A stretch of DNA of 64,000 bases from Streptomyces pactum (GCF_002005225.1 NZ_CP019724.1:6707001-6771000), one strand, 5' to 3'. Positions 34,643 through 43,113 are shown, numbered from the stretch's first letter. The notes: a model not told the origin generated them from the sequence alone. Made by a program: numbers and translations.

Positions 34643-34661
34643 AAACTATCGGCGCTAGTTT
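34643..34661. promoter_or_regulatory. TetR-type operator before the aldehyde dehydrogenase
   Basis: AAACTATCGGCGCTAGTTT: perfect 6-bp arms AAACTA/TAGTTT around a 7-bp centre. TAGTTT (34656-34661) may itself be the -10. The same arms recur at 41380-41398 between a TetR gene and an acyl-CoA dehydrogenase gene, which points to that TetR as the regulator. Confidence 0.7.
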
Positions 34662-34698
34662 GGGGCACGGACGACGAGGCCCGCCCGGAAGGAACGCG

Positions 34699-36087
34699 AT
34701 GAAGGCACACGACGGCATGTACATCGACGGAGCCTGGCGGCCCGCCGACGGCCGGGACACGATCGAGGTCGTCAACCCGGCCGACGAGCAGGTGATCGGC
34801 AAGGTGCCCGCGGGCACCGCCCTGGACGTCGACACCGCCGTACGGGCCGCCCGCGCCGCCCTGCCGGGCTGGGCCGCCACCCCGCCCGCCGAGCGGGCCG
34901 CGCGCCTGGCCGCCCTGCGGGACGTACTGGTGGCCCGCAAGGACGAGATCGCCGAGACGGTCACCGCCGAGCTGGGCTCGCCGCTGAAGTTCTCGCAGGC
35001 CGTGCACGCCGCCGCCCCGATCGCGGTCGCGGGCTCCTACGCCGAGCTGGCGGCGACGTACGCCTTCGAGGAGAGGATCGGCAACTCCGTCGTCCACCAC
35101 GAGCCGATCGGTGTGGTCGGCGCCATCACGCCCTGGAACTACCCCCTCCACCAGATCGTCGCCAAGGCCGCCCCGGCGCTCGCGGCCGGCTGCACGATCG
35201 TGCTGAAGCCCGCCGAGGACACCCCGCTCACCGCCCAGCTCTTCGCGGAGGCGGTGCACGAGGCCGGTGTCCCGGCGGGCGTCTGCAACCTGGTCACCGG
35301 CCTCGGCCCGGTCGCCGGCCAGGCCCTCGCCGAGCACCCCGGCGTCGACCTGGTCTCCTTCACCGGCTCCACGGCCGTGGGCCGGCGGATCGGCGCGACG
35401 GCGGGCGCCGCCGTCAAGAACGTCGCCCTCGAACTCGGCGGCAAGTCCGCCAACGTGATCCTCCCGAGCGCCGACCTGGCCAAGGCGGTCAACGTCGGCG
35501 TCGCCAACGTCATGTCCAACTCCGGTCAGACGTGCAGCGCCTGGACCCGCATGCTGGTCCACCGCGACCAGTACGACCAGGCCGTGGAGCTGGCCGCCGA
35601 GGCCGCCGCCAAGTACGGCGACCGGATCGGCCCGGTCGTCAACGCCAAGCAGCAGGAACGCGTGCGCGGGTACATCGAGAAGGGCGTCGCCGAGGGCGCG
35701 CGCCTCGTCGCGGGCGGTCCCGAAGCCCCGCGCGAGAAGGGCTGGTTCGTCAGCCCGACGGTCTTCGCCGACGTGCGCGAGGAGATGACCATCGCCCAGG
35801 AGGAGATCTTCGGGCCGGTCCTGTCCGTCCTCCGGTACGAGGACGAGGAGGACGCCCTGCGGATCGCCAACGGCACCGTCTACGGACTCGCCGGCGCCGT
35901 CTGGGCCGGGGACGAGGCGGAGGCCGCGGCCTTCGCCCGCCGCATGGACACCGGACAGGTCGACATCAACGGCGGCCGGTTCAACCCGCTGGCGCCCTTC
36001 GGCGGCTACAAGCAGTCCGGCGTGGGCCGCGAACTGGGCCCGCACGGCCTGACCGAGTACCTCCAGACCAAGTCCCTCCAGTTCTGA
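34699..36087 (+). CDS. NAD(P)-dependent aldehyde dehydrogenase
   Basis: A 462-residue ALDH-superfamily enzyme oxidising an aldehyde to its acid. Catalytic Cys279 (SGQTCSAW) and general base Glu245 (LELGGKSANV), 34 residues apart as usual; the cofactor motif GAITPWNYPL is present. The substrate is not clear. It is followed 20 bp later by an alcohol dehydrogenase, so the pair could turn an alcohol into an acid. ATG 34699 has GGAAGGAA upstream, and a TetR operator overlaps the promoter. Confidence 0.9.
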   Translation: MKAHDGMYIDGAWRPADGRDTIEVVNPADEQVIGKVPAGTALDVDTAVRAARAALPGWAATPPAERAARLAALRDVLVARKDEIAETVTAELGSPLKFSQAVHAAAPIAVAGSYAELAATYAFEERIGNSVVHHEPIGVVGAITPWNYPLHQIVAKAAPALAAGCTIVLKPAEDTPLTAQLFAEAVHEAGVPAGVCNLVTGLGPVAGQALAEHPGVDLVSFTGSTAVGRRIGATAGAAVKNVALELGGKSANVILPSADLAKAVNVGVANVMSNSGQTCSAWTRMLVHRDQYDQAVELAAEAAAKYGDRIGPVVNAKQQERVRGYIEKGVAEGARLVAGGPEAPREKGWFVSPTVFADVREEMTIAQEEIFGPVLSVLRYEDEEDALRIANGTVYGLAGAVWAGDEAEAAAFARRMDTGQVDINGGRFNPLAPFGGYKQSGVGRELGPHGLTEYLQTKSLQF

Positions 36088-36107
36088 GCCAGGGAGCAGT
36101 CCACGTC

Positions 36108-37205
36108 ATGGCCGTCCGTACCGCTGTCCGTGCCGCCGTCGTACCCGCCGTAGGCGCCCCGCTGGAGGTCACCGGCATCGAGCTGCCCGAGCCCGGCCCG
36201 GGGCGGATCCGGGTGCGGCTCGCCGCCGCCGGGGTCTGCCACTCCGACCTGTCCCTGTCCAACGGCACCATGCGCGTGCCGCTGCCCGCCGTCCTCGGTC
36301 ACGAGGGCGCCGGCACGGTCCTCGCCGTCGGTGAGGACGTCACCCACGTCGCGCCCGGCGACGACGTGGTCCTCAACTGGGCCCCGTCCTGCGGCGCCTG
36401 CCACGCCTGTTCCCTCGGCGAGGTCTGGCTCTGCGCCAACGCCCTGGCCGGCGCCGCGAACACGCACGCCCGCCGCGCCGACGACGGCACCGACCTGCAC
36501 CCCGGCCTGAACGTCGCGGCGTTCGCCGAGGAGACCGTGGTGGACGCCGCGTGCGTGCTGCCCTGCCCCGACGGCATCCCGCTGACCGACGCCGCCCTGC
36601 TGGGCTGCGCCGTCCTCACCGGCTACGGCGCCGTCCACCACTCGGCGCGGGTCCGCGAGGGCGAGACGGTCGCGGTGTTCGGCGTCGGGGGAGTGGGCCT
36701 CGCCACCCTCCAGGCGGCCCGGATCGCGGGCGCGTCGAAGATCGTCGCGGTCGACGTGTCACCCGAGAAGGAGGAGCTGGCCCGCGCCGCCGGCGCCACC
36801 GACTACCTGATCGCCTCCGACACCACCGCCCGGGAGATCCGCGCCCGCACCGGCAAGCAGGGCGTCGACGTCGCCGTCGAGTGCGTCGGCCGCGCGGCCA
36901 CCATCCGCACCGCCTGGGAGTCCACCCGGCGCGGCGGACGCACCACGGTCGTCGGCATCGGCGGCAAGGACCAGCAGGTCACCTTCAACGCCCTGGAGAT
37001 CTTCCACTGGGGCCGCACCCTCTCCGGCTGCGTCTACGGCAACGCCGACCCGGCCCGGGACCTGCCGGTGCTGGCCGAACACGTCCGCGCCGGACGCCTG
37101 GACCTCGGCGCCCTGGTGACGGAGCGCATCGCCCTCGACGGCATCCCGGCGGCCTTCGAGAACATGCTCGCGGGCAAGGGCGGGAGGGCCCTGGTGGTGT
37201 TCTAG
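36108..37205 (+). CDS. Zinc-dependent alcohol dehydrogenase (MDR, class III-like)
   Basis: A 365-residue medium-chain dehydrogenase. Catalytic zinc ligands Cys44, His65 and Glu66 (GVCHSD, GHEGAG); structural zinc ligands Cys95, Cys98, Cys101 and Cys109. The Rossmann motif GVGGVGLATL lies near residue 195. It looks like the actinobacterial class III-related ADH group that oxidises primary or aromatic alcohols with NAD. The second gene of an operon with the aldehyde dehydrogenase; AGGGAG precedes ATG 36108. A 16-bp repeat array follows its stop. Confidence 0.9.
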   Translation: MAVRTAVRAAVVPAVGAPLEVTGIELPEPGPGRIRVRLAAAGVCHSDLSLSNGTMRVPLPAVLGHEGAGTVLAVGEDVTHVAPGDDVVLNWAPSCGACHACSLGEVWLCANALAGAANTHARRADDGTDLHPGLNVAAFAEETVVDAACVLPCPDGIPLTDAALLGCAVLTGYGAVHHSARVREGETVAVFGVGGVGLATLQAARIAGASKIVAVDVSPEKEELARAAGATDYLIASDTTAREIRARTGKQGVDVAVECVGRAATIRTAWESTRRGGRTTVVGIGGKDQQVTFNALEIFHWGRTLSGCVYGNADPARDLPVLAEHVRAGRLDLGALVTERIALDGIPAAFENMLAGKGGRALVVF

Positions 37206-37272
37206 CCGCCCGCGAGGAAGCGCGCGGGGTGCGACGGGCACGGGGCGCCGGGGCCACCCCGGCGCCCGCGTG

Positions 37273-37456
37273 CCCGCATGTCGTCGTGCCCGCATGTCGT
37301 CGTGCCCGTGTGTCGTCGTGCCCGTGTGTCGTCGTGCCCGTGTGTCGTCGTGCCCGTGTGTCGTCGTGCCCGTGTGTCGTCGTGCCCGTGTGTCGTCGTG
37401 CCCGCGTGTCGTCGTGCCCGCGTGTCGCCGTGTCGTCGTGCCCATGTGTCGTCGTG
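37273..37456. repeat. 16-bp minisatellite (about 11 units)
   Basis: Head-to-tail 16-bp units: two CCCGCATGTCGTCGTG, six CCCGTGTGTCGTCGTG (37305-37400), one CCCGCGTGTCGTCGTG, one 24-bp unit enlarged by an extra 8 bp (37417-37440) and one CCCATGTGTCGTCGTG. There are no spacers, so it is not CRISPR. The 16-bp unit is not a multiple of three and all frames are open, so it is not coding. It fills most of the 409-bp gap between the alcohol dehydrogenase and symporter genes. Confidence 0.95.
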
Positions 37457-37528
37457 CGGTTGCGCCGCCCCTCAGGCCGCCCCCTCGTACCGCCGCGATC
37501 GCCGTTCGATAAACATCCCGCACGACCG

Positions 37529-37557
37529 TTGACCACATACCGTCCGGTCAGTACGTT
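37529..37557 (+). promoter_or_regulatory. Symporter promoter with TetR operator in its spacer, site B
   Basis: TTGACC (37529-37534) and TACGTT (37552-37557) are separated by exactly 17 bp. The spacer carries TACCGTCCGGTCAGTA (37538-37553), 14 of 16 matches to TACCGACCGGTCGGTA. Repressor on this site would block polymerase directly. Confidence 0.7.
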
Positions 37558-37614
37558 CCCGGGAACGTCCCCCACACGTCCCCCACGTCCCCCCGCACCC
37601 CGGAGCGTGCACGT

Positions 37615-38937
37615 ATGGACACCACCCCCTCCGCTCAATCCCTCCCCACCACCGCCCCGGCCGTCCCCAACCGCCGTCGCGTCGCCACCGCCGCCGCCCT
37701 CGCCTCGGCCGTCGAGTGGTACGACTACTTCGTCTTCGGCATCGCCGCCGCCCTCGTCCTCGGCGACCTGTACTTCCCGGCCGGCAGCCCCACCGCCGGG
37801 GTCCTGGCCGCCTTCGCCACGTTCGCCGTGGGCTTCCTCGCCCGCCCGATCGGCGGCGTCGTCGCCGGCCAGCTCGGCGACAAGAAGGGCCGCAAGCCGA
37901 TGCTGGTCCTCGCGCTCACCCTGATGGGCGTGGCCACCACGGGCATCGGCCTGCTGCCCACGTACGAGGCGATCGGCGTCGCCGCGCCGATCCTGCTCGT
38001 CCTGCTGCGCATCGTCCAGGGCGTCGCCGTCGGCGCCCAGTGGGGCGGCGCGATGCTGCTGGCCACCGAGTACGCCCCCGAGGGCAAGCGCGGCATCTAC
38101 GGCAGCGTCGTCCAGCTCGGTGTCCCCATCGGCGTGGTCACCGCCAACACCGTCTTCCTGCTGGCCGGAGCGTTCACCTCCGAGTCGGCCTTCGAGGCCT
38201 GGGGCTGGCGGGTGCCGTTCGTGGTGGGCCTGCTCGTCCTCGGACTCGCCTGGTACATCCACACCCGCGTCGAGGAGACCCCCGAGTTCCGGGCGGCGGA
38301 GCGGGCGCTGGCCGAGCGGGAGCAGAGCGAGCAGTCCTCACCGCTGCGCACGATCATGCGCGATCACCTCGGCACCGTGCTGCTCGCCGGCGGCTCCTTC
38401 GCCGTGAACACCGCGACGTTCTACATCCTCATCACCGGCGTCCTCGACTACACCACCCGCGAACTGGACATGGAGCACGGCGCGGTGCTCGCCGTCTCGC
38501 TCTGCGTCAGCCTCACCCAGCTCGTGCTGATCCCGGCCGCCGCCGCGCTGTCCGACAAGTTCGGCCGCATCCGCGTCTACACCGTCGGCGCGGTCGGCAT
38601 CGCCGTGTGGGCCGTGCCGCTGTTCCTGCTCATCGACACCGGCTCACTGCTGTGGCTGGCGGTCGCCACCTTCGTCGCCGGTTGCTTCCTCAGCATCATG
38701 TACGGCCCCCAGGCCGCGCTGTTCGCCGAGCTGTTCACGCCGGAGATGCGCTACACCGGCGCGTCGCTCGGCTACCAGATCGCGGCCGTGGGCGGGGGCG
38801 GGCTGGCGCCCTTCGTCATGGTGCTGCTCCTGGAGGCGACGGGCACCTCGATGGCCGTCTCCGGCTACATCATCGCCCTCTCGGTGATCGCCCTGGCGTC
38901 CATCAAGGTGCTGGCCGACCGGGCGCGTTCACGCTGA
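37615..38937 (+). CDS. MFS metabolite:proton symporter (ProP/ShiA type)
   Basis: A 440-residue transporter of the metabolite:H+ symporter family, which imports organic acids, osmolytes or shikimate-like compounds. Diagnostic parts are ASAVEWYDYFVFGIAA in helix 1, GQLGDKKGRKPMLV (motif A) and a second DKFGRIRVYTVG in the other half; the last helices include GPQAALFAELFTPEMRYTGAS. It is driven by a promoter with a TetR site. Its 3' end overlaps the convergent DMT gene by 9 bp. Confidence 0.88.
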   Translation: MDTTPSAQSLPTTAPAVPNRRRVATAAALASAVEWYDYFVFGIAAALVLGDLYFPAGSPTAGVLAAFATFAVGFLARPIGGVVAGQLGDKKGRKPMLVLALTLMGVATTGIGLLPTYEAIGVAAPILLVLLRIVQGVAVGAQWGGAMLLATEYAPEGKRGIYGSVVQLGVPIGVVTANTVFLLAGAFTSESAFEAWGWRVPFVVGLLVLGLAWYIHTRVEETPEFRAAERALAEREQSEQSSPLRTIMRDHLGTVLLAGGSFAVNTATFYILITGVLDYTTRELDMEHGAVLAVSLCVSLTQLVLIPAAAALSDKFGRIRVYTVGAVGIAVWAVPLFLLIDTGSLLWLAVATFVAGCFLSIMYGPQAALFAELFTPEMRYTGASLGYQIAAVGGGGLAPFVMVLLLEATGTSMAVSGYIIALSVIALASIKVLADRARSR

Positions 38938-39888
38938 CCGCGAGCTGCTCCCGGGCCGCGGCTCCACCACCTCACCGGGGGTCGCGGCCCCCGCCCGCCT
39001 CCGGGACCGGGACACCGCCACGCCCGCCAGGCACAGCGCGCCGCCCGCCAGGGTGAGCAGACCCGGCACCTCGCCCAGCGCCAGCCACGACATCAGGACG
39101 ACGAGCGCGGGCACGGCGTACGTGGTCGCGCCCATGCGGCCCGCGGTCGTCCGGGCCAGGGCGTACGCCCACGTCGTGAACGCCAGCGCGGTCGGGAACA
39201 CGCCCAGGTAGACCATGTTGAGCGTCGCGGAAACGGGAGCGTCGGCCGCCTCGTGCGCCAACTGCCCCGCGAACGGCAGGCAGAGCACCGCCCCGACCAG
39301 GCACCCGAACGTCGTCACCTGGAGCGCGCTCGCGTGCCCCAGCGCGGGCTTCTGCGCGACCACCCCGCCCGCGTACGCCACGGCGGCCAGCAGGCACAGC
39401 ACCACCCCGAACAGCGAGGAACCGTCCTCGCCGGACATCGACAGGCCCACGGTCACCGCGCCGGCGAACGACACGGCCATCCCCGCCACCAGCCGCGGCG
39501 GCAGCGCGTCCCCGAGCAGGCGGGCGCCGAGCAGTGCGATGAGGATCGGCCCGACGTTCACCACGAGGGCGGCCGTACCGGCGTCCACCTGCTGCTCGCC
39601 CCAGTTCAGGACGACCATGTAGAAGCCGAACCAGAGCAGCCCCGATATCGCGATCCCCCGCCAGGCGGGCCGCGGCGGCAGTCCCTCCCGGCGCAGCAGA
39701 CAGATCGCGCCGAGCGTCAGCGCGCCCGCCAGCAGCCGTCCGAGCGCCAGCGCGCCCGGCGAGTACGCCTCTCCCGCACTGCGGATGGAGACGAAGGCGG
39801 AGGCCCACAGGACGACGGTGACCGTGGCGGCACCTGCCGCGAGCAGTTCCGGACGACGGAGGCGGACGGGACGGGCGGTGCTCATCAT
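38929..39888 (-). CDS. EamA/DMT-family exporter
   Basis: A 319-residue ten-helix drug/metabolite transporter with two EamA repeats. The first begins ATVTVVLWASAFVSIRSAG and the second FGVVLCLLAAVAYAGGVVAQK. Substrate is unknown; many members export amino acids or purines. It is preceded 62 bp upstream on the same strand by an ArsR-like regulator gene, which probably forms an operon with it. ATG 39888 (MMSTARP) or 39885. Confidence 0.85.
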   Translation of the reverse strand: MMSTARPVRLRRPELLAAGAATVTVVLWASAFVSIRSAGEAYSPGALALGRLLAGALTLGAICLLRREGLPPRPAWRGIAISGLLWFGFYMVVLNWGEQQVDAGTAALVVNVGPILIALLGARLLGDALPPRLVAGMAVSFAGAVTVGLSMSGEDGSSLFGVVLCLLAAVAYAGGVVAQKPALGHASALQVTTFGCLVGAVLCLPFAGQLAHEAADAPVSATLNMVYLGVFPTALAFTTWAYALARTTAGRMGATTYAVPALVVLMSWLALGEVPGLLTLAGGALCLAGVAVSRSRRRAGAATPGEVVEPRPGSSSRSA

Positions 39889-39950
39889 GCTCCAGAGGCT
39901 AGGGAGTGGGGAATGCTCGCGCCGGCGGATTCCGGACCGGGAACGGGTGC

Positions 39951-40664
39951 TCAGCGCAGGCCCGCGGGGTCGATACCCAGCAGTTCGGACAGCGCGTCCT
40001 CGCCCGACGGCGTCACCTTCACCGCCCGCTCGGACCCGATGCGTACGCACCAGCCCGTGTCCAGGGCGTGCCGGCACAGGGCAGCGCCCGCGACGCCCGC
40101 GAGATGCGGACGGCGCTCGGTCCAGTCGAGGCAGGCCCGGGCCAGCGGCCGGCGGCCGGTGGGCACGAGAGGGATGCCGGCGGCCTCGAACCAGCCGAGC
40201 CCCGCGTCCGTGAGCGCGAAGCCGGTGTCCTGGCGCAGCAGTCCGCGCCCGGTCAGCGCGTCGGTGACCGTGATGCCGAGCCGTCCGGCGAGGTGGTCGT
40301 AGCAGGTGCGGCCCCGGGCCATCGCCGACCCGGCGCTCGACGCCCGCAGCGTGCGCGGACGCCGTGCCGCCGCCTCCGGGGCGACCTGCGCGGCCAGGTC
40401 CTCCACGAGCTGTGCGACCCGCTCGTCGGCCAGCCGTACGTACCGGTGCCGCCCCTGCCGCTCCTCGGCGAGCAGCCCGCCCGCGACGAGCTTGCCCAGG
40501 TGCTCGCTCAGCGTGGAGGCGGCGACTCCCGCGTGCCGGGCCAGCTCACCGGCGGTCCACGCCCGCCCGTCGAGCAGCGCCAGGAGGCAGGCGGCCCTGG
40601 TCTCGTCGGCGATCAGCCCGGCCAGCCGCGCGAGCCCGGGCGCCTCGGCGTCCTTGTCGGTCAT
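39951..40664 (-). CDS. ArsR-type winged-helix regulator
   Basis: A 237-residue regulator. The ArsR HTH lies at about residues 15-85 (RAACLLALLDGRAWTAGELARHAGVAASTLSEHLGKLV in key parts) with the wing GRHRYVRLAD. A C-terminal domain of about 130 residues (CYDHLAGRLGITVTDAL, GLGWF, LACLDWTERRPHLAG) is the extension seen in transporter-linked ArsR proteins. It has no metal-binding CxC motif. It most likely controls the downstream exporter. Confidence 0.82.
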   Translation of the reverse strand: MTDKDAEAPGLARLAGLIADETRAACLLALLDGRAWTAGELARHAGVAASTLSEHLGKLVAGGLLAEERQGRHRYVRLADERVAQLVEDLAAQVAPEAAARRPRTLRASSAGSAMARGRTCYDHLAGRLGITVTDALTGRGLLRQDTGFALTDAGLGWFEAAGIPLVPTGRRPLARACLDWTERRPHLAGVAGAALCRHALDTGWCVRIGSERAVKVTPSGEDALSELLGIDPAGLR

Positions 40665-40711
40665 GGGTCCCAGGATGCGACACGCACGGTTCGGCGGGTG
40701 CCGAAGTGTGC

Positions 40712-41353
40712 TCAGGCGCCCCGCGTCACCTGCGCGTACTGTTGTGCCAGCCCGTCCAGCAGCGCCGTCAGGCCGGTCTCGAAGGCCCGCTCGTCGACCT
40801 TCTCCTGCTGCTCGGCCAGCAGGTGGGCCTGCTGGAGGTGCGGGTAGTCGGCGGGGTCGTAGGCGCCGGCGTCGTCCACGAAACCCCCGGCGAAGGAACC
40901 GAGCGCGGAGCCCATGATGAAGTACCGCATCAGCGCGCCGATGGACGTGGCCTGGGCCGGCGGCCAGCCCGCCGCGACCATCGCGCCGTAGACGGCGTCC
41001 GCGAGGTGCAGCGCGGCCGGGCGGCGGCCGGGGCCGTGAGCCAGTACCGGGACGATGTTGGGGTGGTCGCGCAGCGCCGTCCGGTAGGAGACGGCCCAGT
41101 CGTGCAGCGCGGTCCGCCACTCCCGGCCGTCCTCGAACATCGACAGGTCGACCTGCGCGCTCACCGAGTCGGCGACCGCTTCCAGGATCTCGTCCTTGGT
41201 GCGGAAGTGGTTGTAGAGCGAGGGCCCGCTGACTCCCAGCTCCGCGGCGAGCCGGCGCGTGGAGACGGCCGCGAGGCCCTCCGCGTCCACCAGTGCGCGG
41301 GCCGTCTCGACGATCCGGTCGGTGCTGAGCAGGGGCTTGCGCGGTCGGGCCAT
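40712..41353 (-). CDS. TetR-family regulator of acyl-CoA/aldehyde genes
   Basis: A 213-residue TetR with HTH STRRLAAELGVSGPSLYNHF near residues 31-50, and the TetR_C_1-like C-terminal domain. It starts MARPRKPLLSTDRIV at 41353; an in-frame ATG 9 bp upstream is possible. The divergent acyl-CoA dehydrogenase gene shares one operator with it (41380-41398). The same operator stands before the aldehyde dehydrogenase gene 6.7 kb away, so its regulon probably includes both. Confidence 0.85.
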   Translation of the reverse strand: MARPRKPLLSTDRIVETARALVDAEGLAAVSTRRLAAELGVSGPSLYNHFRTKDEILEAVADSVSAQVDLSMFEDGREWRTALHDWAVSYRTALRDHPNIVPVLAHGPGRRPAALHLADAVYGAMVAAGWPPAQATSIGALMRYFIMGSALGSFAGGFVDDAGAYDPADYPHLQQAHLLAEQQEKVDERAFETGLTALLDGLAQQYAQVTRGA

Positions 41354-41379
41354 GGCGCACATAGTAGGGCTGCGGCCGT

Positions 41380-41398
41380 AAACTAGCAGTGCTAATTT
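41380..41398. promoter_or_regulatory. Shared TetR operator and divergent promoter
   Basis: AAACTAGCAGTGCTAATTT: arms AAACTA and TAATTT with one mismatch around 7 bp. On the plus strand TAATTT (41393-41398) and on the minus strand TAGTTT (41385-41380) can act as the two -10 boxes, so one bound dimer would silence both genes. Confidence 0.7.
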
Positions 41399-41401
41399 AA
41401 A

Positions 41402-41471
41402 GGTCCGGCTTTCGAGGACCGGCTTTCGAGGACCGGCTTTCGAGGTCAGGCCTCCGGGGTCCGGCTTTCCA
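41402..41471 (+). repeat. 14-bp tandem repeat in the acyl-CoA dehydrogenase leader
   Basis: Five units: GGTCCGGCTTTCGA, GGACCGGCTTTCGA twice, a diverged GGTCAGGCCTCCGG, and GGTCCGGCTTTCCA. They begin 3 bp after the operator and end 40 bp before the ATG, so they would make up most of the mRNA leader. Confidence 0.9.
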
Positions 41472-41511
41472 CGTGTGTTCTTCAAGTCCGTCTTCTGTGG
41501 GGTGACTCGGC

Positions 41512-42663
41512 ATGAACCTGGAGCTCAGCGAGGAGCAGAGCGCCGTACGGCAGCTCGCGCGGGACTTCGTGGAGCGTGAGATCGTCCCGCACGTCGTCGC
41601 CTGGGACCGCGCCGAGGAGGTGGACCGGTCGATCGTGAAGAAGCTCGGCGAGGTCGGCTTCCTCGGGCTCACCGTCGACGAGGAGTACGGCGGCTGTGGC
41701 GGCGACCACCTCGCGTACTGCCTGGTGACGGAGGAACTGGGCCGTGGCGACAGCTCCGTGCGCGGCATCGTGTCCGTCTCCCTCGGCCTGGTCGCCAAGA
41801 CCATCGCCGCCTGGGGCGACGAGGAGCAGAAGCGCCGCTGGCTGCCGGGCCTCACCTCCGGCGAGTACGTCGGCTGCTTCGGCCTCACCGAGCCCGGCAC
41901 CGGGTCGGACGCCGGGAACCTCTCCACCCGCGCGGTCCGCGACGGCGACGAGTACGTCGTCAACGGCACCAAGATGTTCATCACCAACGGCACCTGGGCC
42001 GACGTCGTGCTCCTCTTCGCCCGGTCCACGGACGCCCCCGGCCACAAGGGCGTGTCCGCCTTCCTCGTGCCCACCGACACTCCCGGGCTGACCCGCCGCA
42101 CCATCCACGGCAAGCTCGGGCTGCGCGGCCAGGCCACCGCAGAGCTGGTACTGGAGGACGTCCGCGTCCCCGCCTCCGCGATGCTGGCCCCCGAGGGCAA
42201 GGGCTTCTCGGTCGCCATGTCGGCCCTGGCCAAGGGGCGGATGTCGGTCGCGGCCGGCTGCGTCGGCATAGCCCAGGCCGCGCTGGACGCGGCCGTGCGG
42301 TACGCGGGTGAGCGGGAGCAGTTCGGCAGGACCATCGCCCACCACCAGCTCGTGCAGGAGCTGATCAGCGACATCGCCCTCGACGTGGACGCGGCCCGGC
42401 TGCTGACCTGGCGGGTCGCCGACCTGATCGACCGCGGGCGGCCCTTCACCGTCGAGTCCTCCAAGGCCAAGCTGTTCGCCTCGGAGGCCGCCGTCCGCGC
42501 CGCCAACAACGCCCTCCAGGTCTTCGGCGGCTACGGCTACATCGACGAGTACCCGGCCGGCAAGCTGCTGCGCGACGCCCGGGTGATGACCCTCTACGAG
42601 GGCACCAGCCAGATCCAGAAACTGGTCATCGGGCGGGCGCTGACCGGGGTTTCGGCCTTCTGA
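41512..42663 (+). CDS. Acyl-CoA dehydrogenase (short/branched-chain type)
   Basis: A 383-residue flavoenzyme introducing the alpha-beta double bond into acyl-CoAs. FAD/ETF signatures GCFGLTEPGTGSDAG (about 120-135) and LQVFGGYGYIDEYP; catalytic base Glu363 in LYEGTSQIQ. The position of the base is that of short-chain, isobutyryl- and 2-methylbutyryl-CoA enzymes, not isovaleryl-CoA dehydrogenase. ATG follows a G-rich RBS. The gene is regulated through the shared TetR operator and ends in a strong hairpin. Confidence 0.9.
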   Translation: MNLELSEEQSAVRQLARDFVEREIVPHVVAWDRAEEVDRSIVKKLGEVGFLGLTVDEEYGGCGGDHLAYCLVTEELGRGDSSVRGIVSVSLGLVAKTIAAWGDEEQKRRWLPGLTSGEYVGCFGLTEPGTGSDAGNLSTRAVRDGDEYVVNGTKMFITNGTWADVVLLFARSTDAPGHKGVSAFLVPTDTPGLTRRTIHGKLGLRGQATAELVLEDVRVPASAMLAPEGKGFSVAMSALAKGRMSVAAGCVGIAQAALDAAVRYAGEREQFGRTIAHHQLVQELISDIALDVDAARLLTWRVADLIDRGRPFTVESSKAKLFASEAAVRAANNALQVFGGYGYIDEYPAGKLLRDARVMTLYEGTSQIQKLVIGRALTGVSAF

Positions 42664-42696
42664 ACGCCGGAACTGAGTACCCGGACTGAGTACCGC

Positions 42697-42724
42697 GGCG
42701 GATGTGGTCCCGGCCACATCCGCC
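42697..42724 (+). terminator. Hairpin after acyl-CoA dehydrogenase
   Basis: GGCGGATGTGG (42697-42707) and CCACATCCGCC (42714-42724), perfect 11-bp arms with a 6-nt loop. It lies 33 bp after the stop and 13 bp before the ATG of the next gene on the same strand, so it may also reduce read-through or translation of that gene. Confidence 0.8.
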
Positions 42725-42737
42725 GACCCTTGTCCCC

Positions 42738-43028
42738 ATGAGTGACACACCGGTCAAGCAGCAGAGCACGGCGGCCTTCTACGGGCAGGCCGTGGCCTCG
42801 TTCGCGGTGGCGATGATCGCCACCGCCGTCGGCATCTACAACCTCCAGGCCGACGCCTGGGTGCGTGCCTTCCTCGCCGTCGCCGTCCTGTACCTCGTCA
42901 CCTCGGCCTTCACGCTGGCCAAGATCATCCGGGACCGTCAGGAGGCCGGGCAGATCGTCAGCCGCGTCGACCAGGCCAGACTGGAGAAGCTCCTCGCCGA
43001 GCACGACCCCTTCGAGAAGCTCGGGTGA
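42738..43028 (+). CDS. YiaA/YiaB two-helix membrane protein
   Basis: A 96-residue protein with two membrane helices (AVASFAVAMIATAVGIYNL and AWVRAFLAVAVLYLVTSAF) typical of the YiaA/B domain, then a charged cytoplasmic tail with RDRQE and a short coiled segment. Function is unknown in any organism. ATG 42738 begins just after the terminator hairpin, with no clear RBS, so expression may be low or leaderless. Confidence 0.8.
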   Translation: MSDTPVKQQSTAAFYGQAVASFAVAMIATAVGIYNLQADAWVRAFLAVAVLYLVTSAFTLAKIIRDRQEAGQIVSRVDQARLEKLLAEHDPFEKLG

Positions 43029-43049
43029 CGCGTCCGCCCGGCGGTTGCC

Positions 43050-43065
43050 CTAAGCGACCGCTCAG
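43050..43065. promoter_or_regulatory. TetR operator, CTAAGC family, before the TetR gene
   Basis: CTAAGCGACCGCTCAG matches the palindrome CTAAGCGACTGCTTAG at 44261 in 14 of 16 positions. It lies 10 bp upstream of TATGGT (43075-43080), a likely -10 for the TetR gene at 43114. Confidence 0.7.
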
Positions 43066-43113
43066 GTTCGGCGGTATGGTGGTGCTCCTGTCACCGAGAG
43101 GGGCGAACAAGCG

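Noticed and set aside
33145..36045. 966-codon open frame on the minus strand
   Set aside because: It runs antisense to the ABC ATPase and aldehyde dehydrogenase genes; long open frames in the opposite strand are normal at this G+C.
37273..37456. CRISPR array
   Set aside because: Units are head to tail with no unique spacers, and no cas genes are present.
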